From Shewanella phaeophyticola (GTDB taxonomy: Bacteria > Pseudomonadota > Gammaproteobacteria > Enterobacterales > Shewanellaceae): DNA of 64,000 bases. Every line of letters starts with the position of its first letter. Positions within the stretch are counted from its first letter, which is position 1. The notes below the pieces were generated by a model. That model ran no database searches and was not told the origin of the DNA. It was given only the letters and a program-made list of their open reading frames with translations. The position numbers and the translations under genes are program-made. The stretch spans positions 434,001-498,000 of the forward strand of contig NZ_JAODOQ010000001.1 in NCBI RefSeq assembly GCF_025398315.1, in the 5' to 3' direction. Below are positions 10,438 through 20,572 of the stretch, piece after piece.

Positions 10438-10848
10438 ATGAAAGGTGCTGGTGGAACGTCAGGTGGAATTGGGCAGTTTTTTATTGGTTTAGCGATGATG
10501 TGTGGCGGGTTTTATATGCTGCTTAACGCCATCAAAATTACCAGTTCATTTGGGTTTGGTAGCCATTTGTATCGCTTTGGTGGGTTTGGGCTAACCAGTG
10601 GTATGGTGATGATCCCGTTTATATTTGGGGTTGGGATGATGTTTTACAACGCTAAAAATCCGCTGGGTTGGCTACTGACGTTTGGGTCATTGGTTGCGCT
10701 TATTTTTGGCGTCATTAGTTCGATAAACTTTCGCTTTTCCTACATGAGTGCTTTCGATTTAATCGTCATTTTAGTATTGAGCATTGGTGGCTTAGGGTTG
10801 TTTTTACGCTCACTAAAAGCTATCGATAACCGTTATCCTGATGCCTAA
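10438..10848 (+). CDS. Small integral membrane protein of unknown function
   Basis: 136 aa with four likely membrane segments: about residues 11-30, 48-66, 74-93 and 105-124 of the translation. The N-terminus is Gly-rich (M-K-G-A-G-G-T-S-G-G-I-G). Two ATGs are adjacent. The second (10438) is better spaced from AAGGGA and was chosen; the first is at 10435. I do not recognise the family. It is convergent with the pilin gene with only 8 bp between the stops, and no operon partner lies on its strand. Confidence 0.65.
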   Translation: MKGAGGTSGGIGQFFIGLAMMCGGFYMLLNAIKITSSFGFGSHLYRFGGFGLTSGMVMIPFIFGVGMMFYNAKNPLGWLLTFGSLVALIFGVISSINFRFSYMSAFDLIVILVLSIGGLGLFLRSLKAIDNRYPDA

Positions 10849-10856
10849 ATAAGTGG

Positions 10857-11348
10857 TTAGCAGCCGCTTGTTTGAACATCGATAACGGGTCGTGCGGTGG
10901 TTGATGTGGCTTGCCTATAACGTAAATAACATTGTGCAACGCCTGCGTCTTCATCTATTACGCCATGCCAATAAACCCATGCTCCATCGTATACACTCGC
11001 TCGTTTTTGCCAATCTCCTTCCGGTATATTCATGAGTAAATCTATCCCTGCAGCGGTACCGTCTGGGTAACCATAAGCAAGTGCGACCTCAACGCCATCA
11101 ATATTAAGCGTTGTTGTTTCGAGTCTTTCAACGCCAGCTACTGCGGCTTTTGAATACGTTAATGTGGCAGCCGATTGCATCGCACTTTCCATGCCTACCA
11201 TTGTTGACACAATCGCGTCTTTGCGTAAGTCGATAAAGCGGCTACTGGCGGCTATGGCAAGTATTGCCAAAATAATGATCACCACGACGAGTTCAATTAA
11301 GGTGAAGCCCCGTGATTGTTTAGAGATTAAAATATGTGATTTTTTCAT
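10857..11348 (-). CDS. Type IV prepilin-like protein, MSHA pilin type
   Basis: 163 aa. The leader is cut by prepilin peptidase at R-G-F-T-L-I-E, followed by the hydrophobic spine V-V-V-I-I-I-L-A-I-L-A-I-A-A. The C-terminal half has two cysteines (A-Q-C-Y and the final S-G-C), consistent with the disulphide loop of MSHA/type IV major or minor pilins. The body resembles MSHA pilin A/B-like proteins of Shewanella and Vibrio. No other msh genes are nearby, so this is an orphan pilin and its assembly machinery must be encoded elsewhere. The frame is intact. Confidence 0.85.
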   Translation of the reverse strand: MKKSHILISKQSRGFTLIELVVVIIILAILAIAASSRFIDLRKDAIVSTMVGMESAMQSAATLTYSKAAVAGVERLETTTLNIDGVEVALAYGYPDGTAAGIDLLMNIPEGDWQKRASVYDGAWVYWHGVIDEDAGVAQCYLRYRQATSTTARPVIDVQTSGC

Positions 11349-11453
11349 GGATCATTTTTATTGTTATTTATCGGTTCATTAATGGTTAAATCTGTAGATC
11401 ATTGATCTACTTGATGTCGTTTTGTTGTTATTATCGGTTTATCTTAGATTTGT

Positions 11454-13266
11454 TTGTTGGTTAATACTGTGACGAATTCAACGACTGCAACAGTTCCTTC
11501 TAAAAGTTCTACTACACCTTACCGCGTTTTGCCCTGGATTTTACAGTTTTTATCACCTTATAAAATTAAGGTGGTTGCCGCGATTGTGTTTTTGTTTATT
11601 GGTTCATTGGCGTGGTTGTCGTTAGGGCAAGGCGTAAAACTGATGGTCGATGAAGGGTTTATTGCAGACAATGCCAGTCGATTAAATGAAATTATATGGC
11701 TTATTATCGGAATTACTGCAATCAGTGGTACTGCGGTGTTTTGTCGTTTTTATTTGATGACCTGGCTCGGTGAGCGTGTCAGCGCAGACATTCGCTTACA
11801 AGTTTATCAGCACTTATTGTCGTTATCGCCAGGTTTTTTTGCCACTCAACGAACGGGTGAGGTCATTTCGCGATTTACTGCAGACAGTACCCTGATCCAG
11901 AGCGTGGTGGGCTCGAGTTTGTCGATGGCATTAAGATCGGTTGTCACTGTGGCTGGTGGTATTGTGATGATGGGATTTACCAGTGTAAAACTAACTTTGC
12001 TGGTGTTGTTAGCGGTGCCATTAGTGTTGAAGCCGGTGAGATTTTTTGGTCGTAAAGTCAGGTTGTTATCGCGTAAAAGCCAAGATAGGGTGGGTGATTT
12101 AGGTGCCTATATCGATGAAACCTTACACGAAATTCACACCGTTCAGGCCTACACGCATGAGGCGAAAGACCGCCAGCTTTTTTCTGAGCGCGTCGAAGCG
12201 GTTATGCAAGTTGCCAAGGGGCGGATTAAGTATAGAGCCTTGCTTATTTCGACAGTGATGTTTTTGAGTATTGCAGCTATTGCTTTTGTCACTTGGGTGG
12301 GGGCTCAAGATGTCATGAGTGGCAATATTACTGGCGGTGAATTATCTGCGTTTATGTTTTACGCTGTGATGGTGGCAGGCGCAGTGGCAACCATCAGTGA
12401 GGTCTTTAGTGAAATCCAACGAGCATCAGGTGCCGCCGAGCGCTTGCTCGAGTTAGTGAATACGCCGATCGATATACCTGAGCAAGCATTACCAGAACAA
12501 TTACCCACACCGGTAATGGGTCAGTTAGATGTTAATCAACTGGTGTTTGCGTATCCGTCTGATACAAATCAAGAGGTGATAAAGCAATTATCAATGCAGA
12601 TTAAACCAGGGGAGCGAGTTGCGCTTGTTGAGCCTAGCGGCGCGGGTAAAAGTACCTTATTTGAATTGATGATGCGTTTTTATCAACCTAAGTCTGGGCA
12701 GATATTATTAGATGGTATTGATATTTCTACACTGTCGTTAGCGGCACTTGCGACAGCAATATGCTCTCGTGCCTCAAGAGTCGGTGATATTTGCAATGAA
12801 TGTGTTTGAAAACGTACGTTATGGTCGTTTGGACGCTACCGACGATGAGGTGATTCAAGCTTGTATTGCGGCAAAGGCCAATGAGTTTATTACTGAGTTT
12901 AGTGATGGCTATTTAACCTACTTAGGCGAGCGTGGCGTACGTTTGTCTGGTGGGCAAAAGCAACGTATAGCCATTGCCCGAGCCATCTTGGCTGACAGGC
13001 CTTTACTGTTACTTGATGAGGCAACCAGTGCCTTAGATGCGGTAAGTGAAGTGAAAGTGAAACAAGCTTTGGATACGTTGATGGCCTCACGCACTACAGT
13101 GATTATTGCTCATCGACTTGCAACCGTTATCAATGCCGATCGGATTTTTGTTATGGATAAAGGGCAGCTGGTGGCGAGTGGCACTCACAGCGAGTTAATG
13201 GAAAGTAATGAGTTGTATCGGGAGTTTGCAAGTTTACAGCTTTTAATGGATATCGATGCTGTGTAG
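11454..13266 (+). CDS. ABC exporter, fused permease/ATPase, MsbA-like (frame broken; Walker A altered)
   Basis: About 600 aa when joined. It has an exporter-type transmembrane domain with six helices (residues 20-330) followed by an ATPase domain. The signature L-S-G-G-Q-K-Q-R, Walker [10 protein letters not shown] and H-loop I-A-H-R-L are intact. Walker A reads [10 protein letters not shown] instead of [10 protein letters not shown]. This is a GGG-CCT to GAG-CCT change at 12631, matching the window-wide GGNCC miscall. A one-base slip near 12749 separates S-L-A-A-L from R-Q-Q-Y-A-L-V-P-Q. The likely role is lipid or drug export at the inner membrane; the substrate is unknown. The start is a TTG without a clear ribosome binding site, so the N-terminus is uncertain. 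Confidence 0.88.
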
Positions 13267-13280
13267 CGGGGATGTTTGGC

Positions 13281-13312
13281 AACAAAAAAGATGCCTCGGC
13301 ATCTTTTTTGTT
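13281..13312. terminator. Bidirectional terminator between the ABC exporter and the acyl-CoA ligase
   Basis: AACAAAAAAGATGCC, a 2-nt loop, then the exact complement GGCATCTTTTTTGTT. It serves both convergent genes. Confidence 0.88.
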
Positions 13313-13328
13313 ATCACGACTTTTTTTG

Positions 13329-14992
13329 TTATTTGCGCAGTTCTCTACGTAATATCTTTCCTACGGTACTTTTAGGCAGTTGCTCGGTAAATTCAATTAT
13401 CTCGCGGTACTTTATATGCGGTTAACTGGCTACGGCAAAAATCTTCAATGGCTTTTTTAGTTGCTTCGATATCTGCAGAAGGTTGTTTTAACACAATCAC
13501 AGCTTTAACGGCTTCGCCTGTGCGTTCATTTTCAACGCCGACTACGGCACATTCAAGTACTAGCTCATTGGTTGATAAGACATCTTCAACTTCATTCGGA
13601 TAGACGTTAAAACCAGACACAATAATCATGTCTTTTTTACGGTCTACAATGGTGTGATAACCATCTTCACTGGCAATAGCAATATCACCCGTTTTAAAGA
13701 AACCATCTTGAGTCATCACTTTAGCGGTTTCTTCTGGTTTGTTCCAATAACCTTGCATGACTTGAGTACGCACGAACGGCTAACTCCCCAGCTTGCCCTG
13801 TCGTCACTTCATTGTCTTCCATATCTAGCACCTTAACTTCAGTTGCTAATACGGGTTTACCAATGGTGCCGAGGCGCTGATGTCCTGGGGCATTTAAACT
13901 GACAACGGGCGAGGTTTCTGATAAACCATAGCCTTCAGATATCATACAGCCTGTGGTTTGCTGCCATAAGTTAGCTGCAGCGCTAGTTAATGCGGTTCCA
14001 CCTGAAATAGTAATGGTCATCTTACTGAAATCTAAAGCTTTAAATTCTGGCTGATGACATAAACCCACAAATAAGGTGTTTAAACCTGCAAACCCGGTGA
14101 AAGGGTAGGTTTTCATTGTATTGATTAACCCTGCGATATCCCGTGGGTTAGGGATAAGCACTGAGCAACTGCCAGATTCAAAATACAGAACTAAATTCAC
14201 CATAAATGCGTAGATGTGATAAATCGGCAGCGGGGCAACAAACACGTCTTTGCCCTCATTCATGGTGCTTGCAATACGTGATTTAACTTGGCCTGAGTTA
14301 GCTAGAAGGTTGCCATGATTGAGCATCGCTCCTTTTGATAAGCCCGTTGTGCCGCCGGTATATTGTAAGGCTATTAAATCATCATGTGTTGGCTTAACCG
14401 ACTGATAAAGATGTTTTGCCCCTTCGGTTAGCACATCTAAAAATGTTATTTTTGCAAACGGTGTATCGGGCTGAGGTTGTGGCTGGATAAGATCCATTGC
14501 ATGTGTCGAAATAACCAGTTCAATAGGTGTGTTTTTGACGACATTGGTGAGTGTTGGCAGCAAGTCTGATAGTACGATTAAGGCTTTTGCGCCTGAGTCG
14601 TTAAATTGATGGGTTAATTCTCGTTCGGTGTACATAGGGTTAGTATTAACTAACACCATACCTGCGCGAATTATGCCATAAGCGGCGATAACAAATTGAG
14701 TAATATTAGGCAGTTGAAGCGCTACTCTGTCCCCAGGTTGTAAAGTCGTGCAATGTTGTAAATAGGCAGCAAAATGACGTGAATCACGTTCTATTTCGCT
14801 AAATGTTGTGTCTTTCCCCAAGCATGCGTAAGCCGTGTTTTGCGCATATTTTTGACACGACTTTTCTATCAGGTCGACGATAGAAGTATATTGATGTAAA
14901 TCGAGTGTTGAATCAGCATCATAAGGCATGCATACCCCCAGTAAATTTTGAGTTGTTATTGTAATAAAATCAAACGTCCGTTTAGATTGCAT
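13329..14992 (-). CDS. Long-chain fatty acid--CoA ligase, FadD-like (two frame breaks)
   Basis: About 555 aa when joined. It is an AMP-forming ligase that activates fatty acids for beta-oxidation. Visible motifs are the P-loop [13 protein letters not shown]5 G-Y-G-L-S-E-T-S-P, and the C-terminal [18 protein letters not shown]. The end is [13 protein letters not shown]. Break one (about 13763-13771) falls where A-V-R-G-P-Q-V-M is expected (GGTCCT scrambled). Break two (about 13410) loses two bases in a CG repeat, after which the frame runs to a TAA at 13329. The start ATG at 14992 was chosen because AAAGAGGAG precedes it. A TTG 33 bp upstream is less likely. It is divergent from the TonB receptor gene. 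Confidence 0.9.
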
Positions 14993-15167
14993 TACTAACC
15001 TACACTCCTCTTTGTTAATTGGCAAAGATTGTATTGAAATTGAAAATATCTTCTGTTTACCGTCATTTGAAATGATTACCGCTCAGTTTTAGTGTAAATC
15101 TATTTTTACAAAAATGTTTTTAAGTCATTTTTATGGCAAAAAGCGTTATATTTCAAAAAAATTCACC

Positions 15168-15183
15168 TGTGATCTATATCACA
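15168..15183. promoter_or_regulatory. CRP (cAMP receptor protein) binding site
   Basis: TGTGATCTATATCACA matches the CRP consensus arms TGTGA / TCACA perfectly with 6-bp spacing. It sits 176 bp upstream of the ligase start and 208 bp upstream of the TonB receptor start, in a divergent intergenic region, so it may act on both. Confidence 0.8.
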
Positions 15184-15390
15184 AACAAATCAGAGGCTTA
15201 TATAGTTAATTGCGGAGTTATTATTTAGTTATTGCTTATTTTGTTTTAGAAAATGTTAGCAATTGTGTTTTTGTTGTTATAGAAATGTAACTGGAAGAGG
15301 GTCGTTTCACACAATAAAGGGTTGGTTTTAGGGCTGAATCACCTAAAAACCACTCGAACACTAAAATAATAAGCAGTTGGGAAGATAATA

Positions 15391-17963
15391 ATGATGCAAT
15401 CAAAAAAGACTAAATTTGGTTTTAGCTCATTGAGCTTAGCCATTTCATTCGCGCTTGCCGGTACGGTTGTTAGCAATCAAGCTTTTGCTGCTGATGACGA
15501 AACTACAGCCAAGGAAAACGTTGAGAAAATCGCTGTTGTTGGCTCTCGAGCTGCACCACGCTCTATTGGTGACTCGCCTGTACCAGTAGACATCATCAGT
15601 AGTGACGATCTTAAAAAGAACGGCTCAACCGATATGATTGATATGTTGGTGACTTCTGTTCCTTCTTTTAACTCTCGTGCTCAACCAATCAGTGATGCTG
15701 CGACGCTTGTTCGTCCAGTTAACTTACGTGGTTTACCTTCAGACAGCACTTTGATCTTGGTTAACGGTAAACGTCGTCACCGTGCATCGGTTATTGCGTT
15801 CCAGGGGGGGGCATTAACGATGGTGCTCAAGATCCAGATATTTCAGTTATTCCCGGTGTGGCATTAAAGCAAGTTGAAGTTTTACGCGACGGTGCTGCAG
15901 CGCAGTATGGTTCGGATGCCATAGCTGGCGTCATGAACTTTGTATTAAAAGATGCCTCTGAAGGCGGCTCGATTACGGTTAGCCAAGGTGAATATTATGA
16001 AGGTGACGGCGCGGCAACAACCATCGACGGTAACATTGGTTTACCGTTAACTGATGATGGTTTTGTTAACATCAGTGCGCAATACAAAACCGCTGATGCA
16101 ACCAGTCGAAGTGTGCAACGTCCAGATGCTGCAGCCATCGCCGACGCTGGTAACGAGTTTATTCAAGACCCTGCGCAAACTTGGGGTAACCCAGAAATCG
16201 AAGATGACTTTACCGTCTTCGTAAACTCAGGTTTTGATATCAATGACAATACTCATTTGTATGCATTCGGTAACGTGTCTTCACGTGAAGCAACAGGTGG
16301 ATTCTATTATCGTAACCCACACAACCGTGGCAATGTTTATTCGGTTGATGGCGGCGAAACATTATTAGTTGGTGACGTTGGCTTAGCTGAAAACGGTGTC
16401 GCATCATGTTCATGGGTGGGTAATGTTCCTGCTAACGTGGGTAACGTGCTTGATACTCCTGAATACCAAGCGATGGTAGCGGATCCGAATTGTTTTTCTA
16501 TGAACCAAATCCGTCCAGGCGGTTATACACCGCAATTTACCGGTAAAATTGAAGACATGTCTTTCTTTGCCGGTGTTAAAGGTACATTGGGCGAGTGGAT
16601 GTATGACGCTAGTGCTGGTACAGGTAGCAATAAGTCTACTTTTGGTTTAAAGAACTCGCTTAACCCATCTATGGGGTTAGATACGCCAACTGACTTTGAC
16701 ACAGGTTCTTACGAACAAGTCGAAACGACGGTTAACATCGATTTTAACCGCTTTATCACTATCGGCAGTATAGAAGATATTAGCTTTGCAACGGGTTTTG
16801 AATGGCGTGAAGAGTCATTTGAAATTGGTCAAGGTGAAGAAGCTTCTTGGATTGCAGGATCATACGCTGAACAAGGCTTTAACATTGGGTCTCATGGTTT
16901 TAAAGGTTTTGGCTCATGAATCAGCAGGGAAAAACTCTCGTCACAACATCGGTATTTATACCGATATGGAAGCTTATTTAACGAATGACTTTTTGGTTGG
17001 TGTCGCTTTACGTTATGAAGATTTTTCGACCTTTGGTGATACGTTAAATTATAAGTTAACCGCTCAATACATGGCGACTGACGCGTTATCTTTCCGTGCT
17101 TCTCACAGTACAGGATTCCGTGCACCAACGGTCGGTCAAGAAAACGTAGTGAATACTCAAACATCAATTGTTGATGGTGATTTGATCCAGACCTTTATTG
17201 CACCGCCAACTAATCCACTGTCAGCATTTTATGGCGGTAAAACGTTAGAGCCTGAAGAGTCGGTGAGTTATGCTGCAGGTTTTGTGTATGAATATGAAAA
17301 TCTATTCTTAACGGTTGATTACTACAACATTGAAGTCACAGGCCGTATTGCTCAGTCTAGTCAAATTGCTGTAGAAGAAAGTGACTATGATGCACTAAGA
17401 GCCGCTGGTGTTGAGTTCCCAGAGTTAATTTCTGCGGTAACTTACTACACCAATGATTTTGATACCACAACTCAAGGTATTGATATTGTAGGTTCTTACA
17501 GCATGGATCTGTTTTCTGGTGATGCTAAGTTCAGTTTAGCGTATGGCTGGACAGACACTAACGTTGATAAATACGACGAAGCTACAACGGATGCAGGCAA
17601 AGTGCGTCGTTTAGAAGATGGTATTCCTGCGCATCGTGCCACATTAACGTGGGCCAAAGCTGGGATGATCTAAGTACGTCGATTCGTGCGAACTACTTTG
17701 GTGAGTACTACGCGACACATGCTGATGATACGTCTGATTGGGGTTCTGAAACGGCTGATGCTGCTGTGACCATTGACCTCGAAGTTAGCTATGCGGTGAT
17801 GGATAACTTAACGGTATCTGTTGGTGCGAACAACATCTTTGATCAAGAAGCGCAAAAGCTTAAAGACGGTACTTTAGGAGAGTTAGGTGCGGTGTACTAC
17901 GAAAGTGGTCCATTTGATTATAACGGTGGTTTTTACTATGGCCGTGTAAACTATCGCTTCTAA
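15391..17963 (+). CDS. TonB-dependent outer membrane receptor (three frame breaks)
   Basis: About 857 aa when joined. It has a Sec signal peptide ending N-Q-A-F-A-A, then a plug domain (V-P-V-D-I-I-S-S-D-D-L; N-L-R-G-L-P-S-D-S-T-L-I-L-V-N-G-K-R-R). The beta-barrel ends Y-Y-G-R-V-N-Y-R-F with a terminal Phe. Break 1 is in a run of eight G at 15803-15811 (expected F-Q-G-G-G-I-N-D-G). Break 2 at 16911-16916 is where G-F-G-P-E-S-A-G is expected (GGNCC). Break 3 at 17661-17664 lost an A (W-A-K-S-W-D-D). All three have a technical explanation. The receptor class resembles catabolite-regulated uptake receptors. The upstream CRP box fits that better than iron control. The substrate is unknown. Confidence 0.9.
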
Positions 17964-18000
17964 ACTTTAAAATGTGTTAACCGTATGTACGGTTACTTTT

Positions 18001-18028
18001 AAAAAAGACTGCTTCGGCAGTCTTTTTT
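18001..18028. terminator. Bidirectional terminator after the TonB receptor
   Basis: AAAAAAGACTGC, TTCG tetraloop, GCAGTCTTTTTT. A smaller hairpin (TAACCGTATGTACGGTTA) precedes it at 17979-17996. Confidence 0.88.
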
Positions 18029-18038
18029 ATTTTTGTTA

Positions 18039-18582
18039 TCAATTGTGAGGCTGAGCAAGTGATAGAGCATAGTGTATGTCATCAATCATCAACACTTTGG
18101 GGAGCTCAATACCGTCTGGATAAACTGAGCTATACACTTTATTAAAAGGGGTTCCGGCTACGGATTGTTGCCCCATGTATTGCTCAATTACGGTATTTGC
18201 TTGGGTCCAATCACCTTGCATAAGGATAATGTTAGGTTGATTTAATTGATTTACCACTTGTTCTCGGTGCAACACATTCGCTTTATTTATTTGTTTGGCA
18301 TGGCACACACCAGTCGGCCGTAATGTCAACAAACACTATTTTACTTTGCGACAGGTATTGAGGAATTTTATTTGGTTGCAGTGGTTGCCAGCGTAGCGCT
18401 TGATAAGCGAGATAATCTTCGCCTTTATTAATAAATGCCAGCACACCCGCAAAGCAAAGACCCATTACCGCTAACATTACAATGACTAAGGTTGGGATCG
18501 ATTTCCCTTTGATTTTAGCCAAGGTGAGCCCCGCGACTGCTGCAAAAATAATCCCTAGCAATACCATCATTATTGTTGTCAT
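18039..18582 (-). CDS. Membrane-anchored thioredoxin-like protein, DsbD-C-terminal type (4-bp insertion)
   Basis: About 180 aa when joined. There are two N-terminal membrane segments (residues 2-22 and 31-52), then a thioredoxin fold with the redox motif A-D-W-C-V-P-C-Q-T-N-K. The second half holds V-A-G-T-P-F, containing the cis-Pro. W-C-x-x-C after I-T-A-D resembles the C-terminal domain of DsbD, which passes electrons to periplasmic partners. The frame breaks right after C-Q-T-N-K, where AAAT is tandemly duplicated (near 18286-18300). Removing one 4-bp unit restores C-Q-T-N-K-A-N-V-L. This could be a real slippage mutation or an assembly error. Confidence 0.8.
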
Positions 18583-18674
18583 GGTTTTCTCTGTTATTGC
18601 TTTATCAAATACAAAAGTGGCGTTACATTAGCAGCGCACGCTTAATTGGTTGTTAAAAATAAAACAGAGGTGTT

Positions 18675-19292
18675 ATGACATTTAGTGCTTGGTTAGGACT
18701 GTTGGCCATTTGTTGTTTGGGGGCGATGTCGCCTGAGGCAGAGCTTAGCAATGGTGGTAAGGCATACTTTGAGTGGTGGGCGTTTACATGGAGTGGTGTG
18801 TGCCTGGGCGCACTCGATTGGGATCGGTGTTTACGCGTTAGTGACATTACTTGGATTAGCAGCGGTACTTAAAGCCTCGCCAATGATGTTTAATACCATT
18901 GCCGTTGTGGGAGCGCTGTATTTAGCCTGGATAGGGATTCAGTCATTGCGATCTAAAGGGGGGATGCAACAAAAATTAGCCGCAGGCAAACCGAGCCGTT
19001 TATGGGAGGCTGCACGTGATGGCATTGCGATTTCATTATTTAATCCTAAGATTTTATTGTTTTTTTAGCATTATTTAGCCAGTTTGTGCTTGCGGCACAA
19101 ACCACTGTTGGTCAGGGGTTAATTGTGTTTACTCCCTTAGTGGTTGATGGTCTTTGGTATACCATCATCGCATTTGTATTATCACATGCAGCGGTATTGC
19201 CTAAGTTGCGTGAAAAGTCGCAATTAATTGACCGTCTGTCTGGTGTGGTGCTGATTTTACTGGCGATAAGAGTGATTTACTCTTTGCTTTAA
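18675..19292 (+). CDS. LysE/RhtB-family amino acid exporter (two frame breaks)
   Basis: About 205 aa when joined, the usual length, with five to six membrane segments. Members start with a helix leading into the conserved S-P-G-P motif. Here M-S-P is followed by a scrambled segment (18731-18745: CCTGAGGCAGAGC where CCTGGNCCNAGC is expected), after which S-L-A-M-V-V-R-H-T-L-S-G-G-R resumes in another frame. The second break is a seven-T run (19060-19066) that needs one more T to give L-L-F-F-L-A-L-F-S-Q-F. It exports amino acids or related small molecules across the inner membrane. The substrate cannot be told from the sequence. Confidence 0.85.
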
Positions 19293-19306
19293 TGCGCACG
19301 AGAAAC

Positions 19307-19334
19307 AAAAAAACCATCATAAGATGGTTTTTTT
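19307..19334. terminator. Bidirectional terminator between the LysE exporter and the DUF3144 gene
   Basis: An A-run, then ACCATC, a short loop, GATGGT and a T-run; perfectly placed between the convergent stops. Confidence 0.85.
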
Positions 19335-19353
19335 ACTTTGGTACTCTGGGTTG

Positions 19354-19671
19354 TTACTCCCCGTTAAATACCTGTACGCTATCATCAGCAGGTTTTTGTG
19401 CTGGTACTGGGGGATGGGCAATATGGTCATCCAAGTTTTCATTTAACATGGCTTTAAATTCGTTAGAAAACCATTCCAATGCATTGTCTTTTTCTGCTGC
19501 TAAGTCGGTTGACTTAATTGCGGCTTCAAACGCGTTATAGCGTGCTGATGCAAATCTCATCGCGGTACCGACTTTGCCAATATCATTTTCTTGTTGGCTT
19601 AATTGATTGGCAAGAGCAATAAATTGATCGGCTATTTGATACATGGTGAGTTCAGTTTTTTCTTCAGACAT
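19354..19671 (-). CDS. DUF3144 domain-containing protein
   Basis: 105 aa from the chosen start (M-S-E-E-K-T-E). An ATG 30 bp further upstream is in frame and neither has a strong ribosome binding site. The core Y-Q-I-A-D-Q-F-I-A-L-A-N-Q and R-F-A-S-A-R-Y-N-A-F-E-A matches DUF3144, a small cytoplasmic helical protein found in Shewanella and relatives with no known function. The C-terminus is Pro-rich and acidic. It is convergent with the exporter and divergent from ung. Confidence 0.8.
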   Translation of the reverse strand: MSEEKTELTMYQIADQFIALANQLSQQENDIGKVGTAMRFASARYNAFEAAIKSTDLAAEKDNALEWFSNEFKAMLNENLDDHIAHPPVPAQKPADDSVQVFNGE

Positions 19672-19869
19672 CAGATCCACTTTTGGTGAGTTAGTTTCCA
19701 TTGAGTGTAACGATTTCTATTTAAAATATCAGGTAAAAAAATTAATGAATGGGATCTTAATCGACAGATCGCTTACGCATGTCATCTCAAATAAATTCCA
19801 ATGCTTTATTTGTCCACTCGTGTTTGGCATCATATTTATCCGTTTATATTATGTGTTAGAGAGTATGCG

Positions 19870-20530
19870 ATGCTAGACAGTTGGCAAGCCTTGCTAGAAC
19901 AACAAGCTAATCAATCTTATTATCAACAGCTGCAACAGTTTATCGCGTCACAGCGTTCTGAAGGTAAAGTGATATATCCCCCTTGTGATGAAGTGCTTAC
20001 AGCATTTGATTTAACTCCATTAAATGAGGTGAGGGTGGTGATACTAGGGCAAGACCCTTATCATGGCTTCAAATCAAGCGCATGGGTTGTCTTTTTCAGT
20101 GAAAAAGGGGTTAAGCCTCCACCATCATTAGCCAATATGTATAAAGAGCTTTGCAATGACATTGATGGCTTTACGTTGCCTGAACATGGCGAGCTAACAA
20201 AATGGGCAAAGCAGGGGGTATTGCTGTTAAACACGGTATTAACGGTAGAGCAAGGGGCGGCGCATTCTCACGCAAAAATGGGTTGGGAAACCTTTACCGA
20301 TGAAGTATTAAAGCAATTAAATGCCCAAACTAGGCCAATTGTTTTTGCATTTTGGGGAAATCACGCAATTAAAAAAGGTCGATTAATAACGGCACCGCAG
20401 CATGAGGTATTAACAGGCTCATCCGTCGCCATTATCGGCTTATCGAGGTTTTTTTGGGTGTCAGCATTTTTCGAAGATTAACAAAATCTTACTTAGCAGA
20501 AATGAAAAAGCCATTGATTGGCAAGTGTAG
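19870..20530 (+). CDS. ung: Uracil-DNA glycosylase, family 1 (several frame slips)
   Basis: About 219 aa intended. It removes uracil from DNA in base excision repair. The ATG at 19870 starts M-L-D-S-W-Q-A-L-L; the catalytic water-activating motif G-Q-D-P-Y-H-G is at 60-66, and L-L-L-N-T-V-L-T-V follows. Directly after Y-H-G the family needs [11 protein letters not shown]. The frame holds this only between two compensating slips: GGCTTC at 20065-20070 (expected GGNCC) and an A-run at 20102-20106. Near the end, [17 protein letters not shown] is interrupted at 20416-20420 (GGCTC). After it the correct frame runs to TAG at 20530. The plain open frame stops earlier, at 20481, with a wrong tail. 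Confidence 0.92.
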
Positions 20531-20572
20531 ACGCTTAGGCGCATTCAACCCCAGTTAAATGCGCCATGGCGA

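Noticed and set aside
15803..15811. Programmed frameshift or phase variation at the G8 run in the TonB receptor
   Set aside because: Two other technical slips lie in the same gene and the run is in a conserved Gly stretch; one more G restores it.
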